From Variovorax sp. PBS-H4 (lineage in GTDB: Bacteria; Pseudomonadota; Gammaproteobacteria; Burkholderiales; Burkholderiaceae_C), in NCBI RefSeq assembly GCF_901827205.1, contig NZ_LR594675.1:372001-436000 (forward strand): a stretch of 64,000 nt of DNA. Direction: 5' to 3'. Below are positions 17,217-27,380 of this stretch, one piece after another (within the stretch, counting starts at the first letter, position 1; each line of letters opens with the position of its first letter). Made by a program: the position numbers and the translations under genes. Under the pieces are notes generated by a model. It was not told the DNA's origin. It did not search any database and was given only the letters and a program-made list of their open reading frames with translations.

Positions 17217-18479
17217 TCAAAGGTACGAAGGCCGGGCCTTCAGCGCCGCCGGGTCGTAGCCGGTGATTTGCTTGTAGTGGTCTGAAATGGCTTGCAGTTC
17301 CGCGGTGCTGACGAAATCCTCGAGCCGCTCGAAGCGCTTGCCGCCGGAGCGTTGGAATACCTCGCGCAGGATGGTGTCCGGCGGGTTGCTGCGGTTGGTC
17401 AGGACCACGTGGGTCGTGGCCCGGACGCGAATCCGGTCGTAGTCCTCCAGCGCCTCCGTGCCGACGCCGAGCCGCTTCAGTGCGCCAGCCAGGTAGCGTG
17501 CATCGATGATGGCCTGGCCCGCGCCGTTGGAGCCGCGCGGCACCATCGGGTGTGCCGCGTCGCCCAGCAGCGTGACGCGGCCATGGGTCCACCGCGGCAG
17601 CGGGTCCTGGTCGACCATCGGGTATTCGAGGATCGAATCGGAAGAACGGATCAAAGCCGGCACGTCCAGCCAGTCGAAGTGCCAGTCCTCGAAGGCCGGC
17701 ATGAAGTCCTCGAGCCGGCCGGCGCGGCTCCAGTCCTGCAGCGCGGGCTGCGGCGCGTGGATCTCGGCAACCCAGTTGACCAACTGGTTGCCTTCGGCAT
17801 CGATGTCGTTGCGGATGGGGTAGATCACCATCTTGCCCTGGTCCAGCCAGCCGGCACGGACCATGCTCGCGCCTGACAGGAACGGCTTGTGCTTCGCCGT
17901 GCCGCGCCACATGTTGACGCCGGAGTAGCGTGGCGCACCCTCGTTCGGATAGAGCTGTTTGCGCAGGACCGAGTGGATGCCATCGCAGGCCACGGCGAGC
18001 GCGGCGCGCACGGGGGGCAGGGCGGCGCCGTCGGGCGCGGTGAAGCGTGCGGTGACGCCGTGCTCGTCCTGCTCCACCCCCGCGCAGCGGTGACCACAGA
18101 CCACGCTGGCCGCCCCGAGGCGTTCGCGTACCGCATTCAGAAGCACGGTGTGCAGGTCGCCGCGGTGGATCGAGTACTGCGGCCAGTCGTAGCCCGCCGC
18201 GGTGCCGGCGGGTTCGCGGAACACCAGCTGCCCGTGGGAATTGAAGAACACCGCCTCCTGCGTGCGCACGCCCACGGCATCCAGCGCCGGCAGCAGGCCC
18301 AGCTCGCCGAGTTCGCGCGCCGCATGCGGCAGCAGGTTGATGCCCACCCCCAGGGGCTTCAGCTCGGGCACGGCTTCGTAGATGCGGCAGGCTATGCCGG
18401 CCTGGTGCAGGCTCAGCGCGAGGGTGAGGCCGCCGATGCCGGCGCCCAGCACAGCGACTCGGGTCGATGTCTCGTTCAT
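17217..18479 (-). CDS. FAD-dependent monooxygenase (PhzS/hydroxybenzoate hydroxylase-like)
   Basis: A 420-residue group A flavoprotein monooxygenase. VAVLGAGIGGLTLALSL gives the GxGxxG at residues 12-17, CDGIHSVLRKQL is the DG motif region, and GRVTLLGDAAHPMVPRGSNG is the second FAD motif (GD). Closest relatives by feel are flavin-dependent oxidoreductases of the PhzS type and salicylate or 3-hydroxybenzoate hydroxylases. It probably hydroxylates an aromatic acid with NAD(P)H and oxygen. It starts at ATG 18479, is divergent from a LysR gene 94 bases away, and is followed by a Bug protein, which looks like a small regulated catabolic unit. Confidence 0.85.
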   Translation of the reverse strand: MNETSTRVAVLGAGIGGLTLALSLHQAGIACRIYEAVPELKPLGVGINLLPHAARELGELGLLPALDAVGVRTQEAVFFNSHGQLVFREPAGTAAGYDWPQYSIHRGDLHTVLLNAVRERLGAASVVCGHRCAGVEQDEHGVTARFTAPDGAALPPVRAALAVACDGIHSVLRKQLYPNEGAPRYSGVNMWRGTAKHKPFLSGASMVRAGWLDQGKMVIYPIRNDIDAEGNQLVNWVAEIHAPQPALQDWSRAGRLEDFMPAFEDWHFDWLDVPALIRSSDSILEYPMVDQDPLPRWTHGRVTLLGDAAHPMVPRGSNGAGQAIIDARYLAGALKRLGVGTEALEDYDRIRVRATTHVVLTNRSNPPDTILREVFQRSGGKRFERLEDFVSTAELQAISDHYKQITGYDPAALKARPSYL

Positions 18480-18573
18480 TTTCTCGGGGCTTTCGCGGGG
18501 ACGGGTCCGAATTAGAGCGCGCCGCCTTTCATATGGGAAATTTAGATGTCGTATGGATTTATCATGGTCTGGT
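18480..18573. promoter_or_regulatory. Divergent LysR/monooxygenase control region
   Basis: This 94-base gap separates the divergent monooxygenase and LysR starts. Its right half is AT-rich compared with the surroundings (CATATGGGAAATTTAGATG and onward) and is where RNA polymerase and the LysR protein would be expected to bind. I could not fix a single T-N11-A site or -35/-10 pair with confidence. Confidence 0.45.
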
Positions 18574-19476
18574 ATGAATCTGTCCATACGCCAGATGCGC
18601 GCCTTCCTGCATGTGGCTCGGATTGGCAACTTCACTCGCGCGGCCGAACAGGCGCACATGACGCAGGCCGGCCTCAGCACCCTGGTGCGCGAGCTGGAGC
18701 GACAGCTGGGCACGCGCTTGTTCGACCGCACCACCCGCATGGTCGGCCTCACGGCCGCTGGGCGGCGCTTGCTGCCCGTGGTGGAGCGCGTGCTAGGCGA
18801 ACTGGACGAGGTGACGGGCCGACTGAGCGCCGAGGGCGACGAGGCGCGGCAGACGCTGCGCGTCGCGGCCACGCCGCTGGTGTCCTCGAACCTGCTGCCG
18901 CAGGTCTTCGCCCGCTTCCGCGAAAGCCATCCGCGCATCCGGCTCAGGCTCTTCGACGCCGACCTTCGCGCCGTGGAGGCGATGGTGATCGAGGGCGGAG
19001 CCGACATGGGCCTGGGCTTCTTCTTCAAGCCCGCGACGGGGCTCGACCGCTCGCCCGTGGGCCGTTTCCAGCTGATGCGCGTGACGCCGGCGCAGGACGA
19101 CGCGACGCTGCCCGTCGGCAGCGCCCCTTGGTCCTCGCTGCGTGGCGCGCAGTTGCTGGGCCTGCCCCAAAGCAACCCGATCCAGAAGCTGATCGACGCC
19201 CACCTGGCCAGCCTCGGCCCGGCCGATCCGGACCGCCCGGCCTTCAATTTCTTCGGTACCCTGATCTCGATGGTCGAGGCCGGCTTCGGCAGCGCTGTGA
19301 TGCCGACATTCGCACTCGCGGCCTGCCGGCGGCACCGGGTACGCACCGATCTGCTGGTCAAGCCGAAAGTCGAACTGGACTTCTACCGCATCACCAAGCG
19401 CGGCGTGCAGGAAACCCAGGCCATGCAGGCCTTCTGCAAGTCGCTGGTCAAGGCGTTGCCGGCCCTGTCGCGATAG
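18574..19476 (+). CDS. LysR-family transcriptional regulator
   Basis: A 300-residue activator or repressor. The winged helix-turn-helix is at residues 1-60 (IRQMRAFLHVARIGNFTRAA, then AHMTQAGLSTLVRELERQLG, LFDRTTRMVGLTAAGRRLL), followed by the effector-binding domain starting TLRVAATPLVSSNLLPQVF. The start at 18574 fits the family's MNLSIRQMRAF beginning; an in-frame ATG at 18553 adds seven residues. Being divergent from the monooxygenase and Bug genes, it very likely controls them in response to the aromatic substrate. Confidence 0.92.
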   Translation: MNLSIRQMRAFLHVARIGNFTRAAEQAHMTQAGLSTLVRELERQLGTRLFDRTTRMVGLTAAGRRLLPVVERVLGELDEVTGRLSAEGDEARQTLRVAATPLVSSNLLPQVFARFRESHPRIRLRLFDADLRAVEAMVIEGGADMGLGFFFKPATGLDRSPVGRFQLMRVTPAQDDATLPVGSAPWSSLRGAQLLGLPQSNPIQKLIDAHLASLGPADPDRPAFNFFGTLISMVEAGFGSAVMPTFALAACRRHRVRTDLLVKPKVELDFYRITKRGVQETQAMQAFCKSLVKALPALSR

Positions 19477-19488
19477 CTCGCGTCGCCG

Positions 19489-20292
19489 TCAGAGCGCCAG
19501 GTCGTAGTCGACCGTGATCGGCGCGTGGTCGCTGAACTTGATGGTCTTGAAGATCTGCTCGTTGCGCGCGAGTTTGGCGATCGCCGGCGTAGCCAGGTGG
19601 TAGTCCAGCCGCCAACCCACGTTCTTCGCGTACGCTTGGCCGCGGTTGCTCCACCAGGTGTAGGCCTCGTCGGTGGTGTCGGGCTTGAGCAGGCGGTAGA
19701 CGTCGACGAGGCCGGCACCCTCGGCGCCCTCGTCAAGCAGCCTCGTCATCCAGGCCCGCTCCTCGGGCAGGAAGCCGCTGTTCTTCTGGTTGCTGCGCCA
19801 GTTCTTGAGGTCGATTTCCTTGTGCGCGATGTTGATGTCGCCGCACAGCACGAACTCCCGCTCGCGCTTGAGCGCGATGAGATGCGGGAAGAAGCCCTTG
19901 AGGAATCGGTACTTCGCCGCCTGCCGTTCCTCGCCCGAAGAGCCGCTCGGGAAGTAGCAGCTGATCACCGAGAACTTGCGCTGCGGTGTGTCGAAGCGCA
20001 GCTCGAGGTAGCGGCCTTCGGCGTCGAATTCCCTGTCGCCCCAGCCCACCACGACTTCGCTCGGCGCGTGCCTGCTGTAGATCGCAGTGCCCGCGTAGCC
20101 CTTCTTTTCCGCAAAATGAAAGTAGCCCCTGAGGCCGGCCATGGCCTCGAAGCGGCCCTCGATGTCGCTCGCCTGGACGCGGATCTCCTGCATGCAAATA
20201 CAATCCGGCGCCAGTTCGGCCACCCAGTCGGCGACGCCCTTGGTCGCAGCCGAGCGCAGGCCATTGAGGTTGAGGCTGGTGAGTTTGAACAC
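19489..20292 (-). CDS. xth: Exodeoxyribonuclease III (ExoIII/AP endonuclease)
   Basis: A 267-residue Mg-dependent nuclease of base-excision repair that cuts at abasic sites and trims 3' ends. All EEP-family motifs are present: LNLNGLRSA, CMQEIRVQ (metal Glu), AIYSR, CGDINIAHKEIDLKNW (catalytic Asp/Asn), WWSNRG, WRLDYHLATP and the terminal SDHAPI (catalytic His). Length is that of E. coli XthA. It is divergent from pyrE with only 13 bases between the two starts. Confidence 0.95.
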   Translation of the reverse strand: MFKLTSLNLNGLRSAATKGVADWVAELAPDCICMQEIRVQASDIEGRFEAMAGLRGYFHFAEKKGYAGTAIYSRHAPSEVVVGWGDREFDAEGRYLELRFDTPQRKFSVISCYFPSGSSGEERQAAKYRFLKGFFPHLIALKREREFVLCGDINIAHKEIDLKNWRSNQKNSGFLPEERAWMTRLLDEGAEGAGLVDVYRLLKPDTTDEAYTWWSNRGQAYAKNVGWRLDYHLATPAIAKLARNEQIFKTIKFSDHAPITVDYDLAL

Positions 20293-20305
20293 GAGGACGT
20301 TCCAG

Positions 20306-20998
20306 ATGGCTGAAAAGATGGCAATGACGGGAGAGGACGGCGCGCTGGCCCAGGCATTCGTGCAGTTCGCGCTCGAATCCGGGGTGCTGCGATTCGGTCA
20401 GTTCAAGACCAAGGCCGGCCGCCTGAGTCCCTACTTCTTCAACGCGGGGCTGTTCGACGACGGCGCCAAGCTCGCGCGGCTGGCGGCATTCTATGCAGAC
20501 CGGTTGATCGCCAGCGGGCTCGAATTCGACATGATCTTCGGCCCGGCCTACAAGGGCATCCCGCTCGGCGCCACCCTGGCCGCCGAGCTGGCCAGGCGCG
20601 GGCGCAACGTGCCCTTTGCCTACAACCGCAAGGAAGCCAAGGACCACGGCGAAGGCGGAACGCTGGTCGGTGCGCCACTGTCGGGGCGGGTGCTGATCGT
20701 CGACGATGTGATGTCGGCCGGAACCGCGGTGCGCGAGTCGATCGCCGCCATCCGCAGCGCGGGCGCTACCCCGCACGCCGTCGCCATCGCACTGGACCGC
20801 CAGGAGAAGGCGACCGAGAACGGCGTCGATGTCGACCACAGCGCCGTGCAATATGTCCGCCAGCAGCTCGGAATGCAGGTGGTGGCAATTGCTACGCTTG
20901 ACGACTTGTTACAGTATCTGTCGGGGCGCGCAGACGACGAGCTGCGCGCCTACCGGCAGGGAGTGCTGGACTATCGGGCCCGCTACGGCGCGGGTTGA
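20306..20998 (+). CDS. pyrE: Orotate phosphoribosyltransferase
   Basis: A 230-residue enzyme joining orotate and PRPP to make OMP in pyrimidine synthesis. The start of the family fold is FVQFALESGVLRFGQFKTKA with GRLSPYFFNAG, the substrate loop is YNRKEAKDHGEGG, and the PRPP loop is VLIVDDVMSAGTAVRES. ATG at 20306 was chosen as the first start after the divergent xth start; ATGs at 20318 and 20324 are alternatives. It is followed 24 bases later by a secreted DUF4124 protein on the same strand. Confidence 0.96.
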   Translation: MAEKMAMTGEDGALAQAFVQFALESGVLRFGQFKTKAGRLSPYFFNAGLFDDGAKLARLAAFYADRLIASGLEFDMIFGPAYKGIPLGATLAAELARRGRNVPFAYNRKEAKDHGEGGTLVGAPLSGRVLIVDDVMSAGTAVRESIAAIRSAGATPHAVAIALDRQEKATENGVDVDHSAVQYVRQQLGMQVVAIATLDDLLQYLSGRADDELRAYRQGVLDYRARYGAG

Positions 20999-21022
20999 CC
21001 TCAACCGCTTGAAGGATCGACG

Positions 21023-21688
21023 GTGGCGCGCATGCAGTACACACGCATCGGACTACTCGCGCTGCTGCCGCTGGTTGCGGCGGGCGTGGTCCATGCCCAG
21101 CAGTCCACCGGCGGTGCCGGCATCTACAGCTGCACCGACGCCCGGGGACGCACGATCACGGCCGACCGGCCCATCCCCGATTGCGCCGACCGCGAACAGC
21201 GTGAGCTCAGCCCCAGCGGAAGCGTGCGGCGCAAGCTCGAACCCACCTATACGGCGCGCGAGCAGGCCGAACGCGAGGAGCGCGAGCGGCAGGTCCAGTT
21301 GCAGGCAGCCCGCCAGCGTGAGGAGCAGCGGCGCGAGCGTGCGCTGCTTATCCGGTATCCCAGCCCCGCCGCGCACGACCGTGAGCGCGCGGAGGCGCTG
21401 GTACAGATCGACGCGGTGATCACCGCCGCCCGCAAGCGCCTCAGTGAGCTCACCGAGGAGCGCCGCAAGATCGACGACGAACTCGAGTTCTACGCCAAGG
21501 ACATTTCCAAGGCGCCGGCATCCCTTCGGCGAAAGGTCGAAGACAACACCAAGAGCATGACGGTGCAGAACCGGTTCATTGCCGAGCAGGACGACGAGAA
21601 GAAGCGCGTCAACGCGCGCTTCGACGAAGAGCGCGCGCGCCTGCGGCCGCTCTGGGCCGGCACCGCGCCGGCCATCACCACACGCTGA
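21023..21688 (+). CDS. DUF4124-type exported protein
   Basis: A 221-residue protein with a signal peptide (GLLALLPLVAAGVVHAQQ) and a short DUF4124-like segment, IYSCTDARGRTITADRPIPDC, a pattern common in small proteobacterial envelope proteins. The remainder, about residues 75-210, is highly charged and predicted helical or coiled coil (REQAEREERERQVQLQAAR). Function is unknown; periplasmic or outer-membrane peripheral location is likely. GTG at 21023 is close to a GAAGGATCG ribosome site; ATG at 21032 is the alternative. It probably shares a transcript with pyrE and is convergent with gatB. Confidence 0.75.
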   Translation: MARMQYTRIGLLALLPLVAAGVVHAQQSTGGAGIYSCTDARGRTITADRPIPDCADREQRELSPSGSVRRKLEPTYTAREQAEREERERQVQLQAARQREEQRRERALLIRYPSPAAHDRERAEALVQIDAVITAARKRLSELTEERRKIDDELEFYAKDISKAPASLRRKVEDNTKSMTVQNRFIAEQDDEKKRVNARFDEERARLRPLWAGTAPAITTR

Positions 21689-21695
21689 CGCCTCG

Positions 21696-23174
<1,479 letters not shown>

Positions 23175-23175
23175 G

Positions 23176-24663
23176 TCAAAAGCCTTGCGGCGTGCGCTGG
23201 TGCCAGTCGGTGGCTTGCTGAAAGCGGTGCGCCGCATTGAGCAGCTTTGCCTCGCCGAAGTAGTTGCCGATCAGCTGCAGGCCCACCGGCATGCCGCCGT
23301 CGAAGCCGGCCGGCACGCTCATGCCGGGCAGCCCGGCCAGCGAGGCGGGCAGGGTGAAGATGTCGGCCAGGTAGTCGGCCACCGGGTCGCCGCCATGCTC
23401 GCCCAGCTTCCACGCGACCGTGGGCGCCACCGGACCTGCGATCAAGTCGCATTGCGCGAAAGCCTGCTGGAAGTCGTCGGCGATCATCCGGCGCACTTTC
23501 TGCGCCTGCAGGTAGTAGGCGTCGTAGTAGCCATGCGAGAGCACGTAGGTGCCGATCATGATGCGGCGCTTGACCTCGTCGCCGAAACCTTCCTCGCGCG
23601 TCTTGGCGTACATGTCGGCCAGATCGCGGTAGTTGGTCGCGCGGTGGCCGAACTTGACTCCGTCGAAGCGGCTGAGGTTCGAGCTCGCCTCGGCCGCCGC
23701 GATGATGTAGTAGACGGGGATCGAAAGCTCGGTGCGCGGCAGGGTCACGTCGACGCGCTTGGCGCCCAGCTTCTCGTACTCGGCCAGCGCTGCCTCGACG
23801 GCGGCGCGCACGCCGGGTGCCACGCCGTCGCCCAGGAACTCGCGCGGCAGGCCGATGCGCAGGCCCTCGAGCGAATCGCCCAGGCCGCGGGTGAAGTCCT
23901 CGGCCGGCTTGTCGAGCGAGGTCGAGTCGCGCTCCGGGTCGGGACCGCAGAGCGCCGACAACATCAGGGCGCAGTCCTCGGCCGAGCGGGCGAAGGGGCC
24001 GGCCTGGTCCAGGCTGGAGGCGAACGCCACCATCCCATAGCGCGACGCGCGTCCGTAGGTGGGCTTGATGCCCGTGACGCCGCAGAAGGAGGCGGGCTGT
24101 CGGATCGAGCCGCCGGTGTCGGTGCCGGTGGCCGCCGGCACCAGGCGCGCAGCGACCGCGACGGCGCTGCCGCCGGACGAGCCGCCGGGGATGCGCGCAC
24201 GATCCCACGGATTGCGCACGGGCACGGCATGGTCGAAGCCCACGGCGGGTACGGCCACGTTCTCGTTGGCCGAGCCCATCGCGAACTCGTCGCAGCTGAG
24301 CTTGCCGAGGTTGACGGCCCCCGCCTCGGCCAGCTTGCGCACCACGGTCGCGTCGAAGGGCGAGCGGTAGCCGGCCAGCATGCGCGAACCGGCGGTGGTC
24401 GGCAGGTCGGCGGTGACGAAGATGTCCTTGTGAGCGATGGGCACGCCGGCCAGCGGCGGCGCGTTGCCGGCCGCCAGGTGCGCATCGGCGGCCCGCGCCT
24501 GGGACAGGGCGAGATCCTCGTCCAGGGCCACGAAAGCGCCGAGATCCTGATGCTGCCGGATGCGGGCCAACTGGTGCTGGGCGGCCTCCACGGCCGAGAC
24601 CTTGCGCTCGTGCAGTGCGCGGGCCAGCTCGGCCACGCCCATCTGGTGGAGTTCTGCGGTCAT
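23176..24663 (-). CDS. gatA: Glutamyl-/aspartyl-tRNA amidotransferase subunit A
   Basis: A 495-residue amidase-signature enzyme that releases ammonia from glutamine for GatB. The Ser-cisSer-Lys triad is Lys79 (IAHKD), cis-Ser162 in GGSSGGSA and Ser186 in TDTGGSIRQPAS. GVTGIKPTYGRASRYGM is the conserved GatA stretch. It overlaps gatC at its start (ATGA, 24660-24663) and is followed directly by gatB, giving the operon gatC-gatA-gatB. Confidence 0.97.
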   Translation of the reverse strand: MTAELHQMGVAELARALHERKVSAVEAAQHQLARIRQHQDLGAFVALDEDLALSQARAADAHLAAGNAPPLAGVPIAHKDIFVTADLPTTAGSRMLAGYRSPFDATVVRKLAEAGAVNLGKLSCDEFAMGSANENVAVPAVGFDHAVPVRNPWDRARIPGGSSGGSAVAVAARLVPAATGTDTGGSIRQPASFCGVTGIKPTYGRASRYGMVAFASSLDQAGPFARSAEDCALMLSALCGPDPERDSTSLDKPAEDFTRGLGDSLEGLRIGLPREFLGDGVAPGVRAAVEAALAEYEKLGAKRVDVTLPRTELSIPVYYIIAAAEASSNLSRFDGVKFGHRATNYRDLADMYAKTREEGFGDEVKRRIMIGTYVLSHGYYDAYYLQAQKVRRMIADDFQQAFAQCDLIAGPVAPTVAWKLGEHGGDPVADYLADIFTLPASLAGLPGMSVPAGFDGGMPVGLQLIGNYFGEAKLLNAAHRFQQATDWHQRTPQGF

Positions 24664-24959
24664 TCGATCACCTTCGGCACCAGGAACAGGCCGTTCTCGA
24701 CGGCGGGCGCGCTGCGCTGGTTGAGTTCGCGCTGGTTCGGCTCACTGGCCAGGTCGTCGGCCAGGCGCAGCGTCACGTCCTGGATCGCCGCCACCGGATG
24801 GGACAGCGGCTCGAGGCCGGTGGTGTCGATGGCGCGCATGCGCTCCACCAATTCGAAAAAACCGTTGATCTGGCCGAGCATTCGTTCGCTCTCGTCGGGC
24901 GCGAGTTCGAGCCGGGCGAGCGATGCGATGCGCGCGATATCAGAAGAATTGAGGGGCAT
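24660..24959 (-). CDS. gatC: Asp/Glu-tRNA amidotransferase subunit C
   Basis: A 99-residue belt-like subunit that wraps GatA and stabilises it on GatB. Family marks are IARIASLARLELAPDES, FFELVERMRAIDTTGLEPL and the conserved C-terminal end FLVPKVIE. ATG at 24959 is preceded on its strand by a CAATTCTTCTGAT stretch with weak ribosome site. It is the first gene of the gat operon and is divergent from mreB with 237 bases between, an arrangement common in betaproteobacteria. Confidence 0.95.
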   Translation of the reverse strand: MPLNSSDIARIASLARLELAPDESERMLGQINGFFELVERMRAIDTTGLEPLSHPVAAIQDVTLRLADDLASEPNQRELNQRSAPAVENGLFLVPKVIE

Positions 24960-25196
24960 CGGAAACAGCGGGAAAGTGCAGAGCCCCCGGGTGCGCCAAA
25001 GGTCATGCTTTGCACCGTGGGAGGGTGCGCCGGAGGCGGGATGCGGAGGGGATTCGGGTATTATCCCGCCTTTGCCGCAACCCCCGCGAACGCGCCGGCA
25101 TTTGCTGCAAAAACGTCCATCCATCCCGTCCAAAAACGACCCAGCAAGAGGGCGACGACATGCCGGCGCGCATGCCGTGCTCCAGAGGATTCCAGA

Positions 25197-26240
25197 ATGT
25201 TCGGAGCTTTCCGTCGGTACTTCTCGACCGACCTCGCGATCGACCTCGGCACCGCCAACACCCTGATCTTTGCCCGCAACAAGGGGATCGTGCTCGACGA
25301 GCCTTCGGTCGTCGCCATCCGCCACGAAGGCGGGCCGCACGGCAAGAAGGTGATCCAGGCGGTCGGCCGGGAAGCCAAGGCGATGCTCGGCAAGGTACCC
25401 GGCAACATCGAGGCCATCCGTCCCATGAAGGACGGCGTGATCGCCGATTTCGTGATCACCGAGCAGATGATCAAGCAGTTCATCAAGATGGTGCACCCGC
25501 GATCGCTGCTCACGCCCAGCCCGCGCATCATCATCTGCGTGCCCTGCGGCTCGACCCAGGTCGAGCGGCGCGCCATCAAGGACGCGGCAGAAGCGGCCGG
25601 GGCCACCTCCGTCTACCTGATCGAGGAACCCATGGCCGCCGCCATCGGCGCCGGCCTGCCGGTCTCGGAAGCCAGCGGCTCGATGGTGGTGGACATCGGC
25701 GGCGGCACCACCGAGGTGGGCGTGATCTCGCTGGGAGGCATGGTCTACAAGGGCAGCGTGCGCGTCGGCGGCGATCGCTTCGACGAAGCCATCATCAACT
25801 ACATCCGCCGCAACTACGGCATGCTGATCGGCGAGCCGACCGCGGAAGTGATCAAGAAAAGCATCGGCTCGGCCTTCCCCGGTTCCGAGGTCAAGGAGAT
25901 GGAAGTCAAGGGCCGCAACCTCAGCGAGGGCGTGCCGCGCAGCTTCACCATCAGCAGCAACGAGGTGCTGGAGGCGCTGACCGATCCGCTCAACAACATC
26001 GTCTCGGCCGTCAAGAATGCCCTGGAGCAGACCCCGCCCGAGCTGGGTGCCGACATCGCCGAGCGCGGGATGATGCTGACCGGCGGCGGCGCCCTGCTGC
26101 GCGACCTGGATCGCCTCCTGGCCGAGGAAACCGGCCTGCCGGTCCTGGTGGCCGAAGACCCCTTGACCTGCGTGGTGCGCGGCTGCGGCATCGCCCTCGA
26201 GCGCATGGACCGCCTCGGCAGCATCTTCACGAGCGAGTAA
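25197..26240 (+). CDS. mreB: Rod-shape actin homologue MreB
   Basis: A 347-residue actin-like ATPase that polymerises under the inner membrane and directs elongation-phase peptidoglycan synthesis. Phosphate 1 motif is DLAIDLGTANTLIF, phosphate 2 is SMVVDIGGGTTEVGVISLGG, and the adenosine motif is MMLTGGGALLRDLDRLL. The N terminus MFGAFRRYFS is the amphipathic membrane anchor of Gram-negative MreB, which decides the ATG at 25197 against the longer frame upstream. It heads mreB-mreC-mreD-mrdA. Confidence 0.97.
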   Translation: MFGAFRRYFSTDLAIDLGTANTLIFARNKGIVLDEPSVVAIRHEGGPHGKKVIQAVGREAKAMLGKVPGNIEAIRPMKDGVIADFVITEQMIKQFIKMVHPRSLLTPSPRIIICVPCGSTQVERRAIKDAAEAAGATSVYLIEEPMAAAIGAGLPVSEASGSMVVDIGGGTTEVGVISLGGMVYKGSVRVGGDRFDEAIINYIRRNYGMLIGEPTAEVIKKSIGSAFPGSEVKEMEVKGRNLSEGVPRSFTISSNEVLEALTDPLNNIVSAVKNALEQTPPELGADIAERGMMLTGGGALLRDLDRLLAEETGLPVLVAEDPLTCVVRGCGIALERMDRLGSIFTSE

Positions 26241-26306
26241 TGTTGCTCGCCCCCAGGTCGCGCGCACTTCGTGTCGCGCTCCCACCCCCGCCCGGGGGCG
26301 GCGCCT

Positions 26307-26331
26307 GCGGTCCGGCGAAGCCGGTCCCGCG
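26307..26331. repeat. GC hairpin between mreB and mreC
   Basis: CCGGC-GAA-GCCGG (26312-26324) is a perfect 5-bp stem within a longer imperfect palindrome (GCGGTCCGGC / GCCGGTCCCGC). The whole 129-base mreB-mreC gap is strongly GC-skewed and also holds CCGCCCGGGGGCGG. There is no T tract, so it is more likely an mRNA-stabilising or dispersed intergenic repeat than a terminator. Confidence 0.45.
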
Positions 26332-26369
26332 GCACCCCCCGAACGGTCCGGCCCGTGGCATAAAGCAGC

Positions 26370-27380
26370 ATGCCGCTCGGCACCCTTGACCGCACTGCGC
26401 CGCCCCTGTTCAACCAGGGACCCTCGGCACTCAGCAAGCTGATCTTCTTCAGCGCACTGGCGCTGTTCCTGATGGTGGCCGATGCCCGCTTCAACATCGT
26501 CCAGCCGCTGCGCGCGGCCCTCGGAGCGGTGCTCTATCCGGTGCAGTGGCTCGCCCTGAAGCCGGTGCAGCTCGCAATGGGCGGCGGTCGCTACCTCGAA
26601 GACCTGCAGACCGCGCAGGCCAAGGAGGCCGATGCGCGCAAGGCCCTCGCGCTGCAGTCCGAGCGCGCCAGCCAAGCCGACACCCTGGCCCAGGAGAACG
26701 CCCGGCTGCGCTCGCTGCTCGAGCTGCGCCAGATCACGCAGACGCCGGGCCGCGCGGCCGAGGTGCTGTACGACGCGGCCGACCCTTACACCCGCAAGCT
26801 GGTGATCGACCAGGGCCTCACCCACGGCATTGCGGCCGGCTCGCCGGTGATCGACGAGCATGGCGTCGTGGGGCAGGTCACGCAGGTCCAGCCCTTCACC
26901 AGCGAGATCACGCTGGTGATCGACCGCGACCTGTCGATCCCCGTGCAGAACGTGCGCACCGGCGCGCGCAGCGTGGCCTTCGGCGATGCGAGCGCCCATG
27001 GCGGCGGGCTGGAACTGCGCTTCACGGCCGCCAATGCCGACGTGCAGGAAGGTGACCTGCTCACCACCAGCGGCGTCGACGGCGTCTACCCGCCGGGCTT
27101 GCCGGTCGCGAAGATCGACCGCATCGACCGCCGCGCGGATTCGGCCTTCGCCCGCATCCACTGCTTACCCATGGCCCATGTAGCGGCCGCGCGCTATGTG
27201 CTGGTGCTGTCGCCCACCGGCAACCAGATGCCCAAGCCGGCGCCCCCCGCGGCGGCCGACGCCAATGCGGCAACGAAGAAGAAGGCGGATCGCGCCGGCG
27301 CCAAGGCGGAAAAGGCCGACAAGGCGGGAAAGGCGGGCAGGGCCGACAAGGCAGAGAAGAAGGAGGGCCGCACCCCATGA
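26370..27380 (+). CDS. mreC: Rod-shape-determining protein MreC
   Basis: A 336-residue bitopic protein. One membrane helix lies at about residues 22-40 (LIFFSALALFLMVADARF), followed by a coiled coil at about 75-115 and the double beta-barrel periplasmic domain containing DQGLTHGIAAGSPVID, GVVGQV and LLTTSGVDGVYPPGLPVA. It links MreB, MreD and PBP2 in the elongasome. The C terminus carries an unusual lysine/alanine-rich tail of about 50 residues (repeated KADKAGK-like units), beyond the conserved domain. It overlaps mreD by an ATGA. Confidence 0.95.
   Translation: MPLGTLDRTAPPLFNQGPSALSKLIFFSALALFLMVADARFNIVQPLRAALGAVLYPVQWLALKPVQLAMGGGRYLEDLQTAQAKEADARKALALQSERASQADTLAQENARLRSLLELRQITQTPGRAAEVLYDAADPYTRKLVIDQGLTHGIAAGSPVIDEHGVVGQVTQVQPFTSEITLVIDRDLSIPVQNVRTGARSVAFGDASAHGGGLELRFTAANADVQEGDLLTTSGVDGVYPPGLPVAKIDRIDRRADSAFARIHCLPMAHVAAARYVLVLSPTGNQMPKPAPPAAADANAATKKKADRAGAKAEKADKAGKAGRADKAEKKEGRTP

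Noticed and set aside
24660..27161. 833-codon minus-strand open frame across gatC and mreB/mreC
   Set aside because: Only its last 99 codons (gatC) are real; the remainder is antisense to mreB and mreC.
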